The position numbers and the translations under genes were made by a program. The notes below the pieces were generated by a model. It searched no databases. It had not been told where the DNA came from and worked only from the letters and a program-made list of their open reading frames with translations. This document shows, piece after piece, positions 1 to 10,391 of a DNA stretch of 64,000 bases; position 1 is the stretch's first letter; every line of letters begins with the position of its first letter. Source of the stretch: Paratrimastix pyriformis (Eukaryota > Preaxostyla > Paratrimastigidae); NCBI GenBank assembly GCA_027972325.1, contig JAPMOS010000033.1, positions 186,001 through 250,000 on the forward strand. The letters are read 5' to 3'.

Positions 1-2979
1 CGGGCGGCTGGGGTGGTGGTGGCAGCCGCTTGATGGGCCCCGCAGGCGCAGCTGGCACGGGCGGCGGGGGCCGAAGGGCGGGCGCCTGGGTCTGGGCGCG
101 GAGCAGGTTGCCCAGCTGCGACTCGACGCCCTCGCCGGCGGGGCGTTCCCGCGAGGCGGTCGGGTCGGCCCGGCCCACCCCAGCCGCGGGCTCGGGGCCG
201 CGGCATCGGCCGAGCCGCCCGGGAAGAAATCGACCCCGTAGGCGAGCGCCTGGTGGGACTGGTGGTGCGGCACGGGGGGCGTGTCCGATGCGGGGCAGAC
301 GGCCGAGAAGGCCGCCAGCAGGTGCTGGGCGGGGCGGGCGGGGCGGGGCGGGGCGGGGCGGGGCGGGGCGGGGCGGGGCGGGGCGGGGCGGGGCGGGGCG
401 GGGCGCCGCACCGAAGTCCATCAGAGAACCCCGCGTCCGGGCGGGGACCGGGGGAGGGGGGGGAAGGCTCACGGGTCGGCCGCCCGGGAAGCAGGGGGCC
501 TGGGGTGGCATGGAGGACCCTGCTGATGGCCCGGGCTGGAGCGGAGCGGGCCCAGGACCGGCCGGCGGGGGCTGGAGGGGCAGGAAGGAGGCCAGCAGCG
601 ACCGGATGAGGTGCGGGTCGATCCCGTGCAGGTTGGCCAGCAGGGCGGGCGGCAGCATGTACGCCGACCCCGCCACGGCCGGGTTGGGCGGGACGGGGGG
701 GCGCCCGGGGCAAGTGCTCATGGGGGGCTGTCCGGGCGGGGACCCCGGGGACGCCGGGGCGACCCAGGAGTACCCCCCCGGGAAGACCCGCGGGCTGGAG
801 GCGTGGGACGGCAGAGGGGGCGAGTAATGCGGGGCCGGGAGCGGGCCCACAGGGGGCGGGTGGGCCGTGGGGAAGGAGGGCAGCGAGAGGACGTGCGGCG
901 CCCATTGCTGGGGGCCCCGGGATGAGCTGGGGTGGGGCTGGGGCTGGGGCTGGGGCTGGGGCTGGGGCGGCTGCAGCTGCCTGCCCGCGGGGCCGACGGG
1001 GGGGTGCGGAGGGAGGGGGAGGAGGCCGCTCGATGAGGAGGCGGGTGGGGGTGGGTAAGGTCCCCACTGCTGGGATGGGGGTATGGGTGGGGGAGGCGGC
1101 AGGGGCGCGGGCGCGGGCGGGGCACCCGGGGCCGCGAGGAACTGAGGGGGCGAGTAGGGCTGCGTGACGGCAAACATGGGGCCCGGGCCGTGGTGGTGGT
1201 GGTGGTCCAGCAGCACGGGGGGCCGCCCATCCCCGGCCCCCTCGCGGCGGGCGCTCGCGCTCAGCGGGCTTCGGCCGGGGGCGGGGGCGGGCAGGGCCTC
1301 GGCCAGCTTGCTGAGATCCAGGAAGGTCTGCAGGGCCGAGAGGTGCCCGTGGGCCGGGGCGGGGGCAGGGGCGCGGGGGGAGTCCGAGGCGACCAGGGGC
1401 GAGGTCGACCCGGGGCTGGCCGGGGCCGAGTGGTCCAGGGCCCGCTCCGAGCCGGCCCCTTCGCCCTCGGCACGCCGGGAGCCGTGCGACCAATAGGTGA
1501 GCTGCCGCTTGGTGCCCGGGGGGATGTGCTCGAGCCAGCTGGCGATGCAGTGGATGCCGACGGGGCTGAGGGCGTTGTGGTTGATGTCCAGCTTGAGGGT
1601 GGCCGAGACGAAGCACCGGAAGAGCACCGGCACGCACTCGTCCGTCATCTGCAAGCCGAGGATGAGAGGGGGCGGGGGGCGGGGGGCGGGGTGCCGGAGA
1701 CCTTGTTGTGGGAGAGCCTAAGGACCCGCAGCCGCTTGTTGACGGGCAGGGCGGACAGCAGGGCCCCGATCCCCACGTCGGTGAGGGCGTTCCCGTCGAG
1801 AAGCAGGTTTTCCAAGAATGTCGTCGCCGGTTGGGCCAGAACCTGCGCCGCGAGCAGGCATCAATGAGACCAGGCAGGGAGTCGGGGAAGGGGCAGCAGA
1901 GGAGGGGATGCAACGGCCCGCACCTTACTCAGCTCGAGGGCCATGATGTCGCCCAGCTGCATCTCGGAGAGGATCAGGATGGTCAGCGAGGGGTGGTTCC
2001 GCAGGCCCAACGCCAGCCACTGGGCCCCCCGCAGCGAGAGCTGGGGCACCAGGTTGGCGGTCAGGTCGAGGTTCTTCAGGGTGGGCATCTGGGGCAGCCG
2101 CTCCGCAATATAAAGCAGTCCCTCCTCCCCGAAGGCGTTATCGGGTAGGTACAACTGCCGGATCTTGCTGTGTGTGTGTGTGTGTGGGGGGGGGGGAGGG
2201 TCAGCCGCCAGAGGAAGCAGGCAAGATGAGACCTGAGAGGAAGCAATCGTTTGAGTCCCAGGTCGGTAATGCCGCATTTCCCCAGAATCAAACAAGACGG
2301 CGGGTGCCGGCTCTGGTAGAAGGCCTGCAGGAGGGAGGGTATTCCAGGGGTGAGGAGACCGGAGGGCAGAGGGAAAGAGCAAGACCGCAAAAAAAGCCGC
2401 CCCTGCATCACCCAGAGGATTGCCGGAGAGGTTGAGACTGGAAAGAAAAGGCGCCTCACGAAGGCTGCCGACTGGAGAGAGTGAGGGGATGACACGCAGT
2501 GAGATAAAGGGTGAGATGGTGAGATGGCAATGCCACAGACGTAGGCGGGGTAGATGCTCAGCAGTTAAGTCCGCTCGTATGAGCGCCAGATTTTGCATTC
2601 GCGCTCGTGCGAGTGAAAGAATGGATTTCAACTTCTGTGTATCCGCGGAGTCTGAGTCGGCAAAGGAGACGCTTTCAACGACTACACTCGTATAGCCCCG
2701 TAATTGAACCCGGCAGGCCCAGGCGGGAGTCTGCGGGACAAGCCAAGGATGGGGAATGGGTATGAGAGCCGGAAAAGTGAGGAGGAAACAAGATTTTTCT
2801 GATTCATTGGGAGGAACACCATCAATAAGAAGATGCCGTCACGTACCGCAAAGACCGTGCCAGGTCGCCCAATACACCCTCCCCTCCCCCACTCAGAAAA
2901 TCATTCGAATTCCGCGAACCTCTGTGGAGGCATTCATCGAGCCTGTTGGAAATCGAGTGGCCGCATTTGGGTCGTTCAT
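1..2979 (-). CDS. Leucine-rich-repeat protein with Pro/Gln-rich tail (3' end outside window)
   Basis: Recognised as an LRR protein of the ribonuclease-inhibitor type; no specific function can be given. Repeat units are readable between about 2650 and 1500, for example SSLNLSGNPLGDAG, LYLPDNAFGEEGL, LKNLDLTANLVP, LTILILSEMQLGD and LDINHNALSPVGI. They are followed, from about 1490 leftward, by a long low-complexity tail rich in Pro, Gln, Ala and Ser, with a run of five His and a (QP)n stretch. The frame stays open to the left edge apart from one apparent frame change near position 170-200, which may be an intron. The start is inferred: ATG at 2977-2979 opens a short exon ending in a GTTCG donor near 2920, joined in phase to an acceptor near 2728. 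The 5' third is AT-rich and the tail is very GC-rich. Strand and LRR fold are firm; start and tail splicing are uncertain. Confidence 0.7.
331..405. repeat. (GGGGC)n microsatellite
   Basis: About 75 bp of tandem GGGGC inside the low-complexity tail of the LRR gene. The reading frame on the minus strand is open on both sides, so this is either an intron or a Pro/Ala/Arg run. The sense (minus) strand is C-rich, as in the other intronic repeats of the window. Confidence 0.85.
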
Positions 2980-3583
2980 CGTCCCTCAAGAGGAGACAGG
3001 ACCCCCACAAACACACGATTGGGATACGCCGGGGGTAAAGAAACTGAACCCTTTCAGATTTTCAATTGAATTTTGAAAGGCACCGGCACGTCGGCAGGTC
3101 GGCGCGCAACCGCCGATCGTTGCTGATTCGGTCGGAAACACGAGATTTCTTGAAAATTTTTAAACTTACCCTCACTTCGGGGATTATCATAGGTGCGTTG
3201 TCCGTCGAGGGTCGACCTCAAGTATCTTGCAGCCCCCTTCTCCTCTGTGGTACGTCAGCACGGCGGGCTGACCCACCACACTTTCTCTGGCAAAAATGTC
3301 TGGCCCCATTAAAAAAAAAGTGAACCGAAAAATTCGGTCTTTTGCTGTTTTGGTGTCTCATGCACCCCTTCGATGGCCCCGTCCCCTTCTGGCCGCAGCT
3401 TAAAGAGGCTCGGTGCCACACCAAACTCGGATATTAAGACAGAAACAGTGAACCCCCATGGGTTCCTGTCCGGGTCAGGTTCCTGTCCGGGTCAGGGCCA
3501 GGTCCGAGCCCACCGAGCGAGGCGGTTGAATTCCGGCGGGTCGTTTTGCCCCTAGGCGGTCACAGGCTACACGGCCACGAGGT
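2980..3583. other. Intergenic, tail of ArfGAP-C2 gene to head of LRR gene
   Basis: About 600 bp of mixed composition between the inferred LRR start and the ArfGAP-C2 stop. It holds a 35-codon ORF on the plus strand from ATG 3297 (starting MSGPIKKKVNRKIRSF) and an imperfect duplication of a TCCGGGTCAGG motif near 3465-3495. No protein family is recognisable, and I do not call a gene here. Part of it is probably promoter and 5' leader of the LRR gene. Confidence 0.4.
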
Positions 3584-4763
3584 TTATTCAGAGAGGGCCG
3601 TGTAGATCAGCACCATATGCAGCTAGAAAAGAAAAATGATCGATCGAGTGGGATGGTCGAGAAACCCTGACCTGGCCACGATCGACTCGGCCCAATGCAA
3701 CCCACAGGTTCCTGAACGACAGTGGTTATTTCGAGACAGAACCATATACAGACTGAGGAACGCCATCTTGGAGCGTGCGTAGATCGAGGGCTGCCTCGCC
3801 GAGAAAATCGTCGCGACTGACGATTTATTTGAAGGGGTCAGCAAGCCAAATGCTCACAAACCTTGTTCGGTCATAATCCATACATCGCATTTTCAGGGGC
3901 TGGACTCGTGGACAAGTGTGGAGCGCCCCGACGCGCGAGCGATCACATTGGGGTATGGGAAGTTGGGATGGGATGGGTTGGGATTGCTGTCGAGTCAGAC
4001 CAGATCGCGAGAGGGTACGCGCATGTTGATGGTCTCGTCCCAGCGCGGACTGAGCGACTTCTGCACGGTGCGACTGCGATTGTGTTCGGTCCCCAGGGTG
4101 AAGATAACATAGGGATCGGACAATCTACAAGGCGATGAGAGGAGCCGAAGGCAACGAGTGCTGATTCGAACCCATTCGGGTCGGACGGTGTCAAATCGAC
4201 ACCTTCGATAAGCTGGATAGTGAGGAGGCCCGCCTGGACCTGGTTGACCATGATGTGCTGTGTTGTGCTCGGCACAAAAGTTGGCACTGGGGTCGTAGAG
4301 TTCGCGTTGTTGCGATCGCTGTTGTCGGAATGGATGGACCACTCACGGTCGACGTACTTGCGTCGAACGAAAGCGATTGTCTCTTCAGGGGTGGATTGCA
4401 TAGATATTTTTGCCCCAGGAGGGATGGAGTGTTCCCAAATCTCGTTGGCTTTGTCCTGCGAGACAAAAACGCTTCAGTATTTCCGACATTTTCACATCAG
4501 ACATTGCCAATGGATAGCACAGTTTCAATTTGCTCATCAGTCCAACGATCCAAAGTCAACGACCGGATCATCGAGATCTGTGTGCTCAGGCTCCGGTGCG
4601 CTCCGGCACAGCGCAGACAGACGAGCACGCCGAGGTTGCACGAGGCCCATTTGGGAGAGGGAGCACCGCATTCGGCACAAATGTCGTTTCCAGGGCAATT
4701 CACAAGCCGTCGGAGTTTCGCTTGTTGAGACTGAATCTGACTCGGGCTGGCGGCGGAGGACAT
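3584..4763 (-). CDS. ArfGAP zinc finger plus C2 domain protein (plant ZAC/AGD11-13-like)
   Basis: GTPase-activating protein for Arf GTPases, expected to act at membranes that its C2 domain binds. Seven exons could be placed: 4763-4503, 4455-4172, 4124-4001, 3899-3862, 3816-3754, 3711-3672 and 3622-3584. They sum to 849 nt, giving 282 residues and a clean stop. Residues about 27-55 carry the ArfGAP finger CAEC-x16-CLRC-x4-R (CAEC, then CLRCAGAHR), and later IGNDKANEIWEHSIPP and FVRRKYVDREW. The C-terminal half is one complete C2 domain: GLLTIQLIEGVDL, LSDPYVIFTLG, LSPRWDE, MRCMDYDRTSRDDFLGE and GQLHMVLIYTALSE. Asp residues at the usual Ca2+ loops (SDPY, DYDRTSRDD) are present. All exon phases agree. 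The same architecture is known from plant AGD11-13. It is divergent from the carboxypeptidase gene with 28 bp between start codons. Confidence 0.93.
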
Positions 4764-4791
4764 TGTGGCTCAAACCTATGCGTTGTTGACA
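4764..4791. promoter_or_regulatory. 28-bp gap between two divergent start codons
   Basis: The ArfGAP-C2 ATG (4761-4763, minus) and the carboxypeptidase ATG (4792-4794, plus) leave only 28 bp between them. Any promoter must therefore be bidirectional and overlap the coding sequence, or transcripts must have almost no 5' leader. No TATA-like motif is visible in the gap. Confidence 0.55.
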
Positions 4792-6257
4792 ATGTTGTGG
4801 CCAATTTTTTGCTTCGTTTTGATCGGGGGGTGGGTCCAGCAGGTATCTGCTTTTCGGATGCCACGGGTTGGTATTGTTTCGTCCAGAGTATATACGGCGA
4901 CCGCCACAACAGAATACTTTGAACAGCCACTTGATCATTTTTCGTTCACCTCTGAAGGCACGTTCAAACAGCGTTACTTGGTTGATTCGACTTTCTATGG
5001 AGGAAAAGAAGGTGCTCCAATCTTGTTTTACACTGGAAATGAAGGTGATATTTCGACCTTCTACAAGAACAGCGGGTATCTGAAGACCCTGGCCCAGGAT
5101 CTCGGGGCCCTGCTCGTCTTTGCGGAGCACCGGTATTATGGCAATTCGTTACCCTTTGGTGATCGTTCCTTCGAACCAGACCATGTTCGGTATCTGACCT
5201 CCGCCCAGGCCCTGGCCGATTATGCCGACCTCTGTGTGGAGCTGCAAGAGCGGTTCGGTGGCCCCGGGAATCGTCCCCCTGTGGTTGCCTTCGGGGGTTC
5301 TTACGGGGGAATGCTTGCGGCCTGGTTCCGCATCAAGTACCCCCATCTGGTGGCCGGGGCAATCTCCTCCTCAGGTCTGCTGACCCGCCCTGCCACCGGC
5401 TCAGATTCGCGGCGGCTCTTGTTTAGGCCCCGTGCGCGGCTTCGATGGGCTCATGGAGCCGACGCTCTTCAACCAAATCGCCACCACCGATTTCGCGCAG
5501 GCCGACCCGAAGTGCGCCGACACGATTGCCAAGGTCCCGCTCCCACCCCCACGCCCCCGTATGAGATGGCATGACGGGTGTGATGATGGCACCTCCCCAT
5601 CCGCATCATTGCCTGGCTCAACCTCTTCCTACTGGGACTCCGGCTCGGTCAGGCCCATCGCGCCATTGCGGCCCTTGCCGCTCAGGGAGCCCCTGGGCTG
5701 GCCCGGATCACGAGCTCAGCCCGACTGTGCCATCCCCTCGGCCCCAAGGATGTGCCGACCCTCCTCGGCTACCTCTCGGTCGGCTCCCTTTGCCCCTCCC
5801 GCCCTCCGCGCACTCGCCTCCCGCTGCTCGCCTGCCCACACCCCGGTGCCGTCGCTGTGGCGGGCGCAGGACGGGCTGGGCTTCCTGGCGATGCTGGACT
5901 ACCCCTACCCGACGGTCTTCCTGGGCCCGCTGCCCGCATGGCCCGTCACCGCAGCCTGCCAGGCCCTCGCCGCCGCGGCCCCATCAGTCCGTCCCCCACC
6001 CCACCCCACCCCACCCCACCCCACCCCACCCCATCCCTGGGCAGCGCTTGACCTTTGCTCTTGACCTCTGCTCTTGACCTTTGCTCTTGACCTTTGCTGT
6101 CCTGTCCGTTGACCGGCTGGCAGCCTGGGGCGGGGGACACCCCGGAGAGCCTCATCGGGCAGCTGGTGGCCGCCGTGGGCATCTTCTACAACGGCACAGG
6201 GGCCCAGGCATGCTTCGACCTCGCCGACCACGGATCCGCCGACCTGGGATGGGTCCG

Positions 6258-6351
<94 letters not shown>

Positions 6352-6393
6352 TCACCATCATTCACCATCATTCACCATCATCACCATCATCAC

Positions 6394-6483
<90 letters not shown>

Positions 6484-7101
6484 TCACCATCATCATCATC
6501 CACACTCCCCCCTCCCCTCCGCAGGACGGCTGGGACTACCAAGCCTGCACGGAGATGGTCTTCCCGTCGGGCTCCAATGGGCAGACAGACTTCTACCTGC
6601 CGGCCGCGTGGAACCTGACCGACTACCTGGCCCAGTGCGCCGCCCGGTGGGGCAAGGCCTCGCAGCCCCGGCCCCGGGCCGGTCCCACCTTGTACGGGCT
6701 CAGCAGGCCGGCCGACTTGCAGGGACTCTCCAACCTCATCATCACCAACGGTCGCCCCCTTCCCCCCCCCGCCGCCCAGGGTGAGGACCCGCCCAAGCTG
6801 ACAAGGCCTCCCTGGTTTGCTGTGCCCCTCAGGCGGCCTGGACCCGTGGTCGGCCGGCGGACTCCTGCCCACCACGGCCCGCAAGCTGGGCTCGGCCGAG
6901 CGGGCGAGCCCCGCCGGGCGGCTGGTGGTGGAGCGGGTGGGCGCGGGTCCGGAGGCCCCCCAGGTGCTGCTGATGCCCGGGGCGGCCCACCACCTCGACC
7001 TGCGGGCCCCCAACCCGGCCGACCCGCGGGCCGTCGTCGAGGCGCGCGCCCTGATGGCCGATGCGGTCAGGCGGTGGGTCGCAGCCTGGCGGGCCCACTG
7101 A
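4792..7101 (+). CDS. Serine carboxypeptidase S28 family (lysosomal Pro-X carboxypeptidase/DPP7-like)
   Basis: Predicted lysosomal or secreted serine peptidase of family S28. The ATG at 4792 opens a signal peptide (MLWPIFCFVLIGGWVQQVSA). The family landmark EQPLDHFSF follows, then ILFYTGNEGD, FAEHRYYGNS and the nucleophile motif GGSYGGM near 5297. The acid NGGLDPWSAGG (about 6750-6860, across an intron) and the His in GAAHHLDLRAPNP (about 6980) complete the triad. About seven exons with donors GTCTG, GTCCC, GTCGG, GTCCG, GTCCG and GTCGC; the stop is TGA 7099-7101. Intron 6253-6524 is almost entirely (CAT)n, and the intron starting near 5990 holds CCCCA and 13-bp repeats. The first exon is near 50% GC, the rest above 65%. 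Length and all three catalytic residues are as expected, so it looks functional. PRCP and DPP7 cannot be told apart by eye. Confidence 0.92.
6253..6524 (+). repeat. (CAT)n microsatellite filling a carboxypeptidase intron
   Basis: Intron bounded by GTCCG at 6253 and CAG ending at 6524. The flanking exons join in phase 0 across LGW and DGWDYQ. About 230 of its 272 bp are CAT/ATC/TCA triplets, broken by three TTCACCAT interruptions near 6350-6375. It is read as poly-His, poly-Ser or poly-Ile in the plus frames and as poly-Met or poly-Asp in the minus frames, but splicing removes it. Confidence 0.93.
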
Positions 7102-7506
7102 TCGGCCCTCGAGAGCCCATCGGGCTCCTTGAAGATTTCCGCGGTGCTCGGGGCGGGGCGGTGTGGGGCGGGGCACCCGACGTCACCCCCCATTGCGATG
7201 GCTACTGCGGCGGCCCTTCCCCCCTGGCCCCCTTCTCGCCGTTCCCTTGGCTCCCTGGATCCGTCGCCTAAAGATGGGCGGGGACGCATGGGAGGGGGCC
7301 GGCCTCTGTATTCTTGAGATTTCGGACTGTTAATTTGTTTTTTTCTGTGCGCGCGATGGCCGTTCAGCATGCCCGCAGAGCGGAGCGGGGGGCGCAGGGA
7401 GGGGGAAGGAGCGGTCAGGCCCATTCTCATGGGCTGATGGTTGCCTGGCCCCCGACCCTGAATCTGATCCGTTGATGGGAAGCACAACACTGGTCAAGAG
7501 CCCAGC
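7102..7506. other. Convergent intergenic region
   Basis: 405 bp between the stop codons of the carboxypeptidase (plus) and DNAJC17 (minus) genes. It contains a short AT-rich patch with a T-run near 7330-7350 that could serve polyadenylation. No gene, RNA or repeat is recognisable. Confidence 0.5.
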
Positions 7507-9388
7507 TCAGTCGATGTCCGGGGCGACCGCGCCCCTGCCTCCCCGTATGGGAGCTGCTCCGGGGGTGGTGGGGCTGGGGGCCGCCCACGAAGGCTGCCTG
7601 GGGGGCGCATCGGCGGCCGGGATGGCCCCGATGTGTGTGGGCGCGAGGGGCGTCAGGCCGGCCGCGTGGGGTGCCCGAAGGAAGGCTGGCTTCAGGAAAA
7701 CGTCCGTGTCGTCGTCCCCCTCGCCCTCGGCGGCGGCTGGGGCCCGACGCCCCACCCCGAAGGCCGAACCAACAGCAAAGGTGGTGCCCTCCGGTCGACG
7801 GTCGGGCGGCGGGGGCGTATGCTCGCCTTCGCGGGTGTGCTTGGGCGGCCTCCGGTGGGGGGAGGCATCGTCCACCAGCCCCGTGGTGGGTTGTGGTGAG
7901 GCCGGTGGCACGGAGGTTCCTGGGCCAGCGCGGGCCGCCTGAGCGGGGGCGGGTGGAGGGGCCCTGGCAGTGTCCGCGGCTGCGGGTGGGGTGGCGATCT
8001 CCTCGAGGCGGCGCCTCCTTGGTGGCTTCTCCCCGCCTTGCTCGTCGGCGGCATCCCCCCGGGTGGCGGTCGGGGGGCTGGACGTGTGGGGGGCTGACGA
8101 GGTTACGGGCGTGTCCGCCGCGGAGGAGGCTGGTGGGGATGGAGATGGAGATGGGGATGGGGATGGGGCCTGCTGGGCCTGCTGGGCCTGGATCTCTTTG
8201 ATGAGGCGCTGCCGCTCGGCTGCCTGGCGCATCCTCAGCAGGGTCGCCGCCTCGTAGTCGTGTGGCACGGCCACACAGACCGGCTCCTCGGCCGGCCGCT
8301 GCCCCAAGCACAAGAGCAAGAGCCCGCCGACATCAGCATGATGGTGGCTGACGGGCCCGGGGAGCGAGGCCGCAACGGCAGGGCGGACGAGATGTGCGTG
8401 AGAGGGCGAGGGGGCGGGCCGACCGACCTTACTGAAATCGGCGAACCCGCAGCGGAGCCTGTTGTTGACGCTGCCCAGCTCGCAGCGCAGCACGGCATTC
8501 TGTGGGGCGCAAAGGGTGAGGGTCAGCTCGGGGACCGGCAAGGGGGCAAGCCGGACCGCAGCTTCCGGGGCTTGGAAGACCACTAAAGCGTTGCCCTTCT
8601 TCGAGGAGACCACAATGCTTGGAAGCGAACAGGGAGCGGGGTGAGTCTGCAGGTTGGCGGGGACGGGTGGGGACAGACCTCTCGATGGCCCCGAAGACGC
8701 AAAGGAGGTCGTGGAGGGCATCTTCCGAGTAGTGCGAAATCTTCTTGTCCCAGCGTATTTGGAGGGTGCAGAGCCGGGCGTGCTCCTCCTCGGACATCAG
8801 GGGGGTCGCCCGGGTGGCCGTGGCGGTGGGTGGGGTCATTCCGATGGAGGAAATACCCTCGGCGGAACGATCTCGCTGCTCTCGCATCTGCCGGAGGCGG
8901 CCCTCTTCTTGGAGCCGGGCAATCTGACCGGGTCGCACAGCAACAACGGTCCCGCTTCAGGACGTCATGGAAGGGCCAGCAGACCTCAGCCTGGAGTTTC
9001 TGCCTGGCGACATCCTCATCCTGCCGTTGTTGGCGAAAATGATTCTCACGCTCGAGGAGATCCCTCTTCATCTGTCGCCGCTTGTCATCCCAGCCCTTCT
9101 CACGCTCTTCACGCTCCTTGTGCACCCGCACAACATCATCGAACGCCTTGCGAGCGGCGGGATCGAGTAGGACCTCGTATGCTCTGGTGATCTTTTGAAA
9201 CAGGGCAACTAAACAATAACCCGCGGAAAATGAGGGGAAAAAAGGACAAGCGCCCGCAAACCTGCACTGGGATCTTTCGTTTTATCGGGGTGACATTCAA
9301 GCGCTTTTTTCCTGTATGCCTTTTTGATGTCCGCCTCGTTGGCCCCGTATTGGATCCCAAGAACTGCATAAAAATTCTCGTTACTCAT
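7507..9388 (-). CDS. DNAJC17: DNAJC17-like J-domain protein with RRM
   Basis: Orthologue of DNAJC17, a spliceosome-associated J-protein with an RNA-recognition motif. The start ATG 9386-9388 gives MSNENFYAVLGIQYGANEAD; the J domain holds the essential HPD in LECHPDKTKDPSA. Exon 2 continues ITRAYEVLLDPAARKAF and a charged coiled coil (KEREEREKGWDDKRRQMK). A divergent RRM follows from about 8760: LQIRWDKKISHYSEDALH, then, across an intron, IVVSSKKGNALVVFQ. The family signature DYEAATLLRMRQAAERQRLI is present near 8240-8190. Beyond it is a 230-residue Pro/Ser/Ala-rich tail not found in the animal protein, ending GRGGAVAPDID before TGA 7507-7509. Introns use donors GTTTG, GTCTG and GTCGG. One further intron inside the coiled coil is likely near 8960-8990. 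It is divergent from the MGN-protein gene, 126 bp apart. Confidence 0.9.
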
Positions 9389-9514
9389 TTTTACCTGCCT
9401 TGCCTGCTTATCCCCTAAGGGATATTCACGCTCTCTTCGATATTCGCTTTGACGTGGCCTCCAAGGCGTGAGGGCCGCCAAAACGGAACCACGAATTTCA
9501 TCCGATCCTTTTTG

Positions 9515-10211
9515 ATGGGAAATTCGAATTCTCGCTCAAAAGCCACGTATTCTTCTGCAGAATCCTCCGATGTTTCCTGCCCCCCCTCTTTCGAGGGGCA
9601 GATAAACCACCATTCAGCTCCTCTTGTAGATCCTATAACTGTGGATGTCGACGAGTTAATCAGGGAAGGTTTGACCTTCACACTTGTACTTCCGTTCCTC
9701 ACCTCGTTCCAGCCAATTTTCCTCCGACTCCCAACCACACTTCTTCGACGAGGGATCTACTTTCCGAGCTCGACCGACTCAAGGGCAGCACACCGACTCG
9801 ACCCCACAATCCTTCTGTTGCATCCACGCCACCAGAACTGGGGCCTTCCAGCGCGTCTCGTCCTTTCGACAACCAAAGGTTCCGAGAGGTTAATTCTTCC
9901 ACCAGTGGACCGAAGTTTTTAGAGCAGCCATCCGTCCGTCCCATTGTGAACGTTTTTCCCATTTCATTTTTCATCAGGATCCACCCGTCGAATGTCCGCC
10001 GCCATCAAGCCCTCAGCAGCAGGCTGTCACCTTATCCGCTGTCAGTCCAGGTAACACAGAGTCAACGTCCGCCTGCTCCCCTTTCTCTCGCAATCTAATT
10101 CGTGTCTTCTCCGTTCATTTTTTTAGGTTGGATGAGAATGATGAACACCTGATGCAAGCGATCGTTGAAGACACTTCTCCAACAACTGCTCGGTTGGCGT
10201 CCAAGATCTGA
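9515..10211 (+). CDS. Small, disordered protein with N-myristoylation-type start (unknown)
   Basis: I do not recognise this protein. ATG 9515-9517 starts MGNSNSRSKATYSS, a good N-myristoylation context (Gly2, Ser6), followed by VDPITVDVDELIRE. A GTTTG donor near 9669 and a CAG near 9713 join in phase to NFPPTPNHTSSTRDLLSEL. Another intron is suggested near 9930-9978. The last exon, after a TTTTTTTAG acceptor at about 10126, reads LDENDEHLMQAIVEDTSPT and ends ARLASKI, stop 10209-10211. The phase between the last two exons is not settled. The product would be about 170-190 residues, hydrophilic, with no domain. The DNA is AT-rich like the starts of neighbouring genes. It lies between the divergent DNAJC17 gene and IFT38 in the same direction. 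Confidence 0.5.
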
Positions 10212-10391
10212 TTGTTTCTGCGTTTTTCTGGAGGAACCTTTTCTTCGTTTCTCCGATTTTTTTGCGATTCTCTTCTTCCCACCTTTTCGGCTCTTTTTTT
10301 TGGCTCTCTTCGATGGTTTTATTTTTCTGGAGAGAAAGATAGCTTCATTCACCGCTCAGTGATTGTCGCAATCCCGTTTTGAACTTGAAAA

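Noticed and set aside
2822-3424. Several 60-106-codon ORFs between the LRR and ArfGAP-C2 genes
   Set aside because: Short, overlapping on both strands, no domain, no consistent splice-linked continuation.
6250-6520. ORFs with more than 70 consecutive His, Ser, Met or Asp residues around the carboxypeptidase gene
   Set aside because: They come from a (CAT)n intron. Flanking exons join in phase across it and the GTCCG/CAG ends fit, so the homopolymers are not translated.
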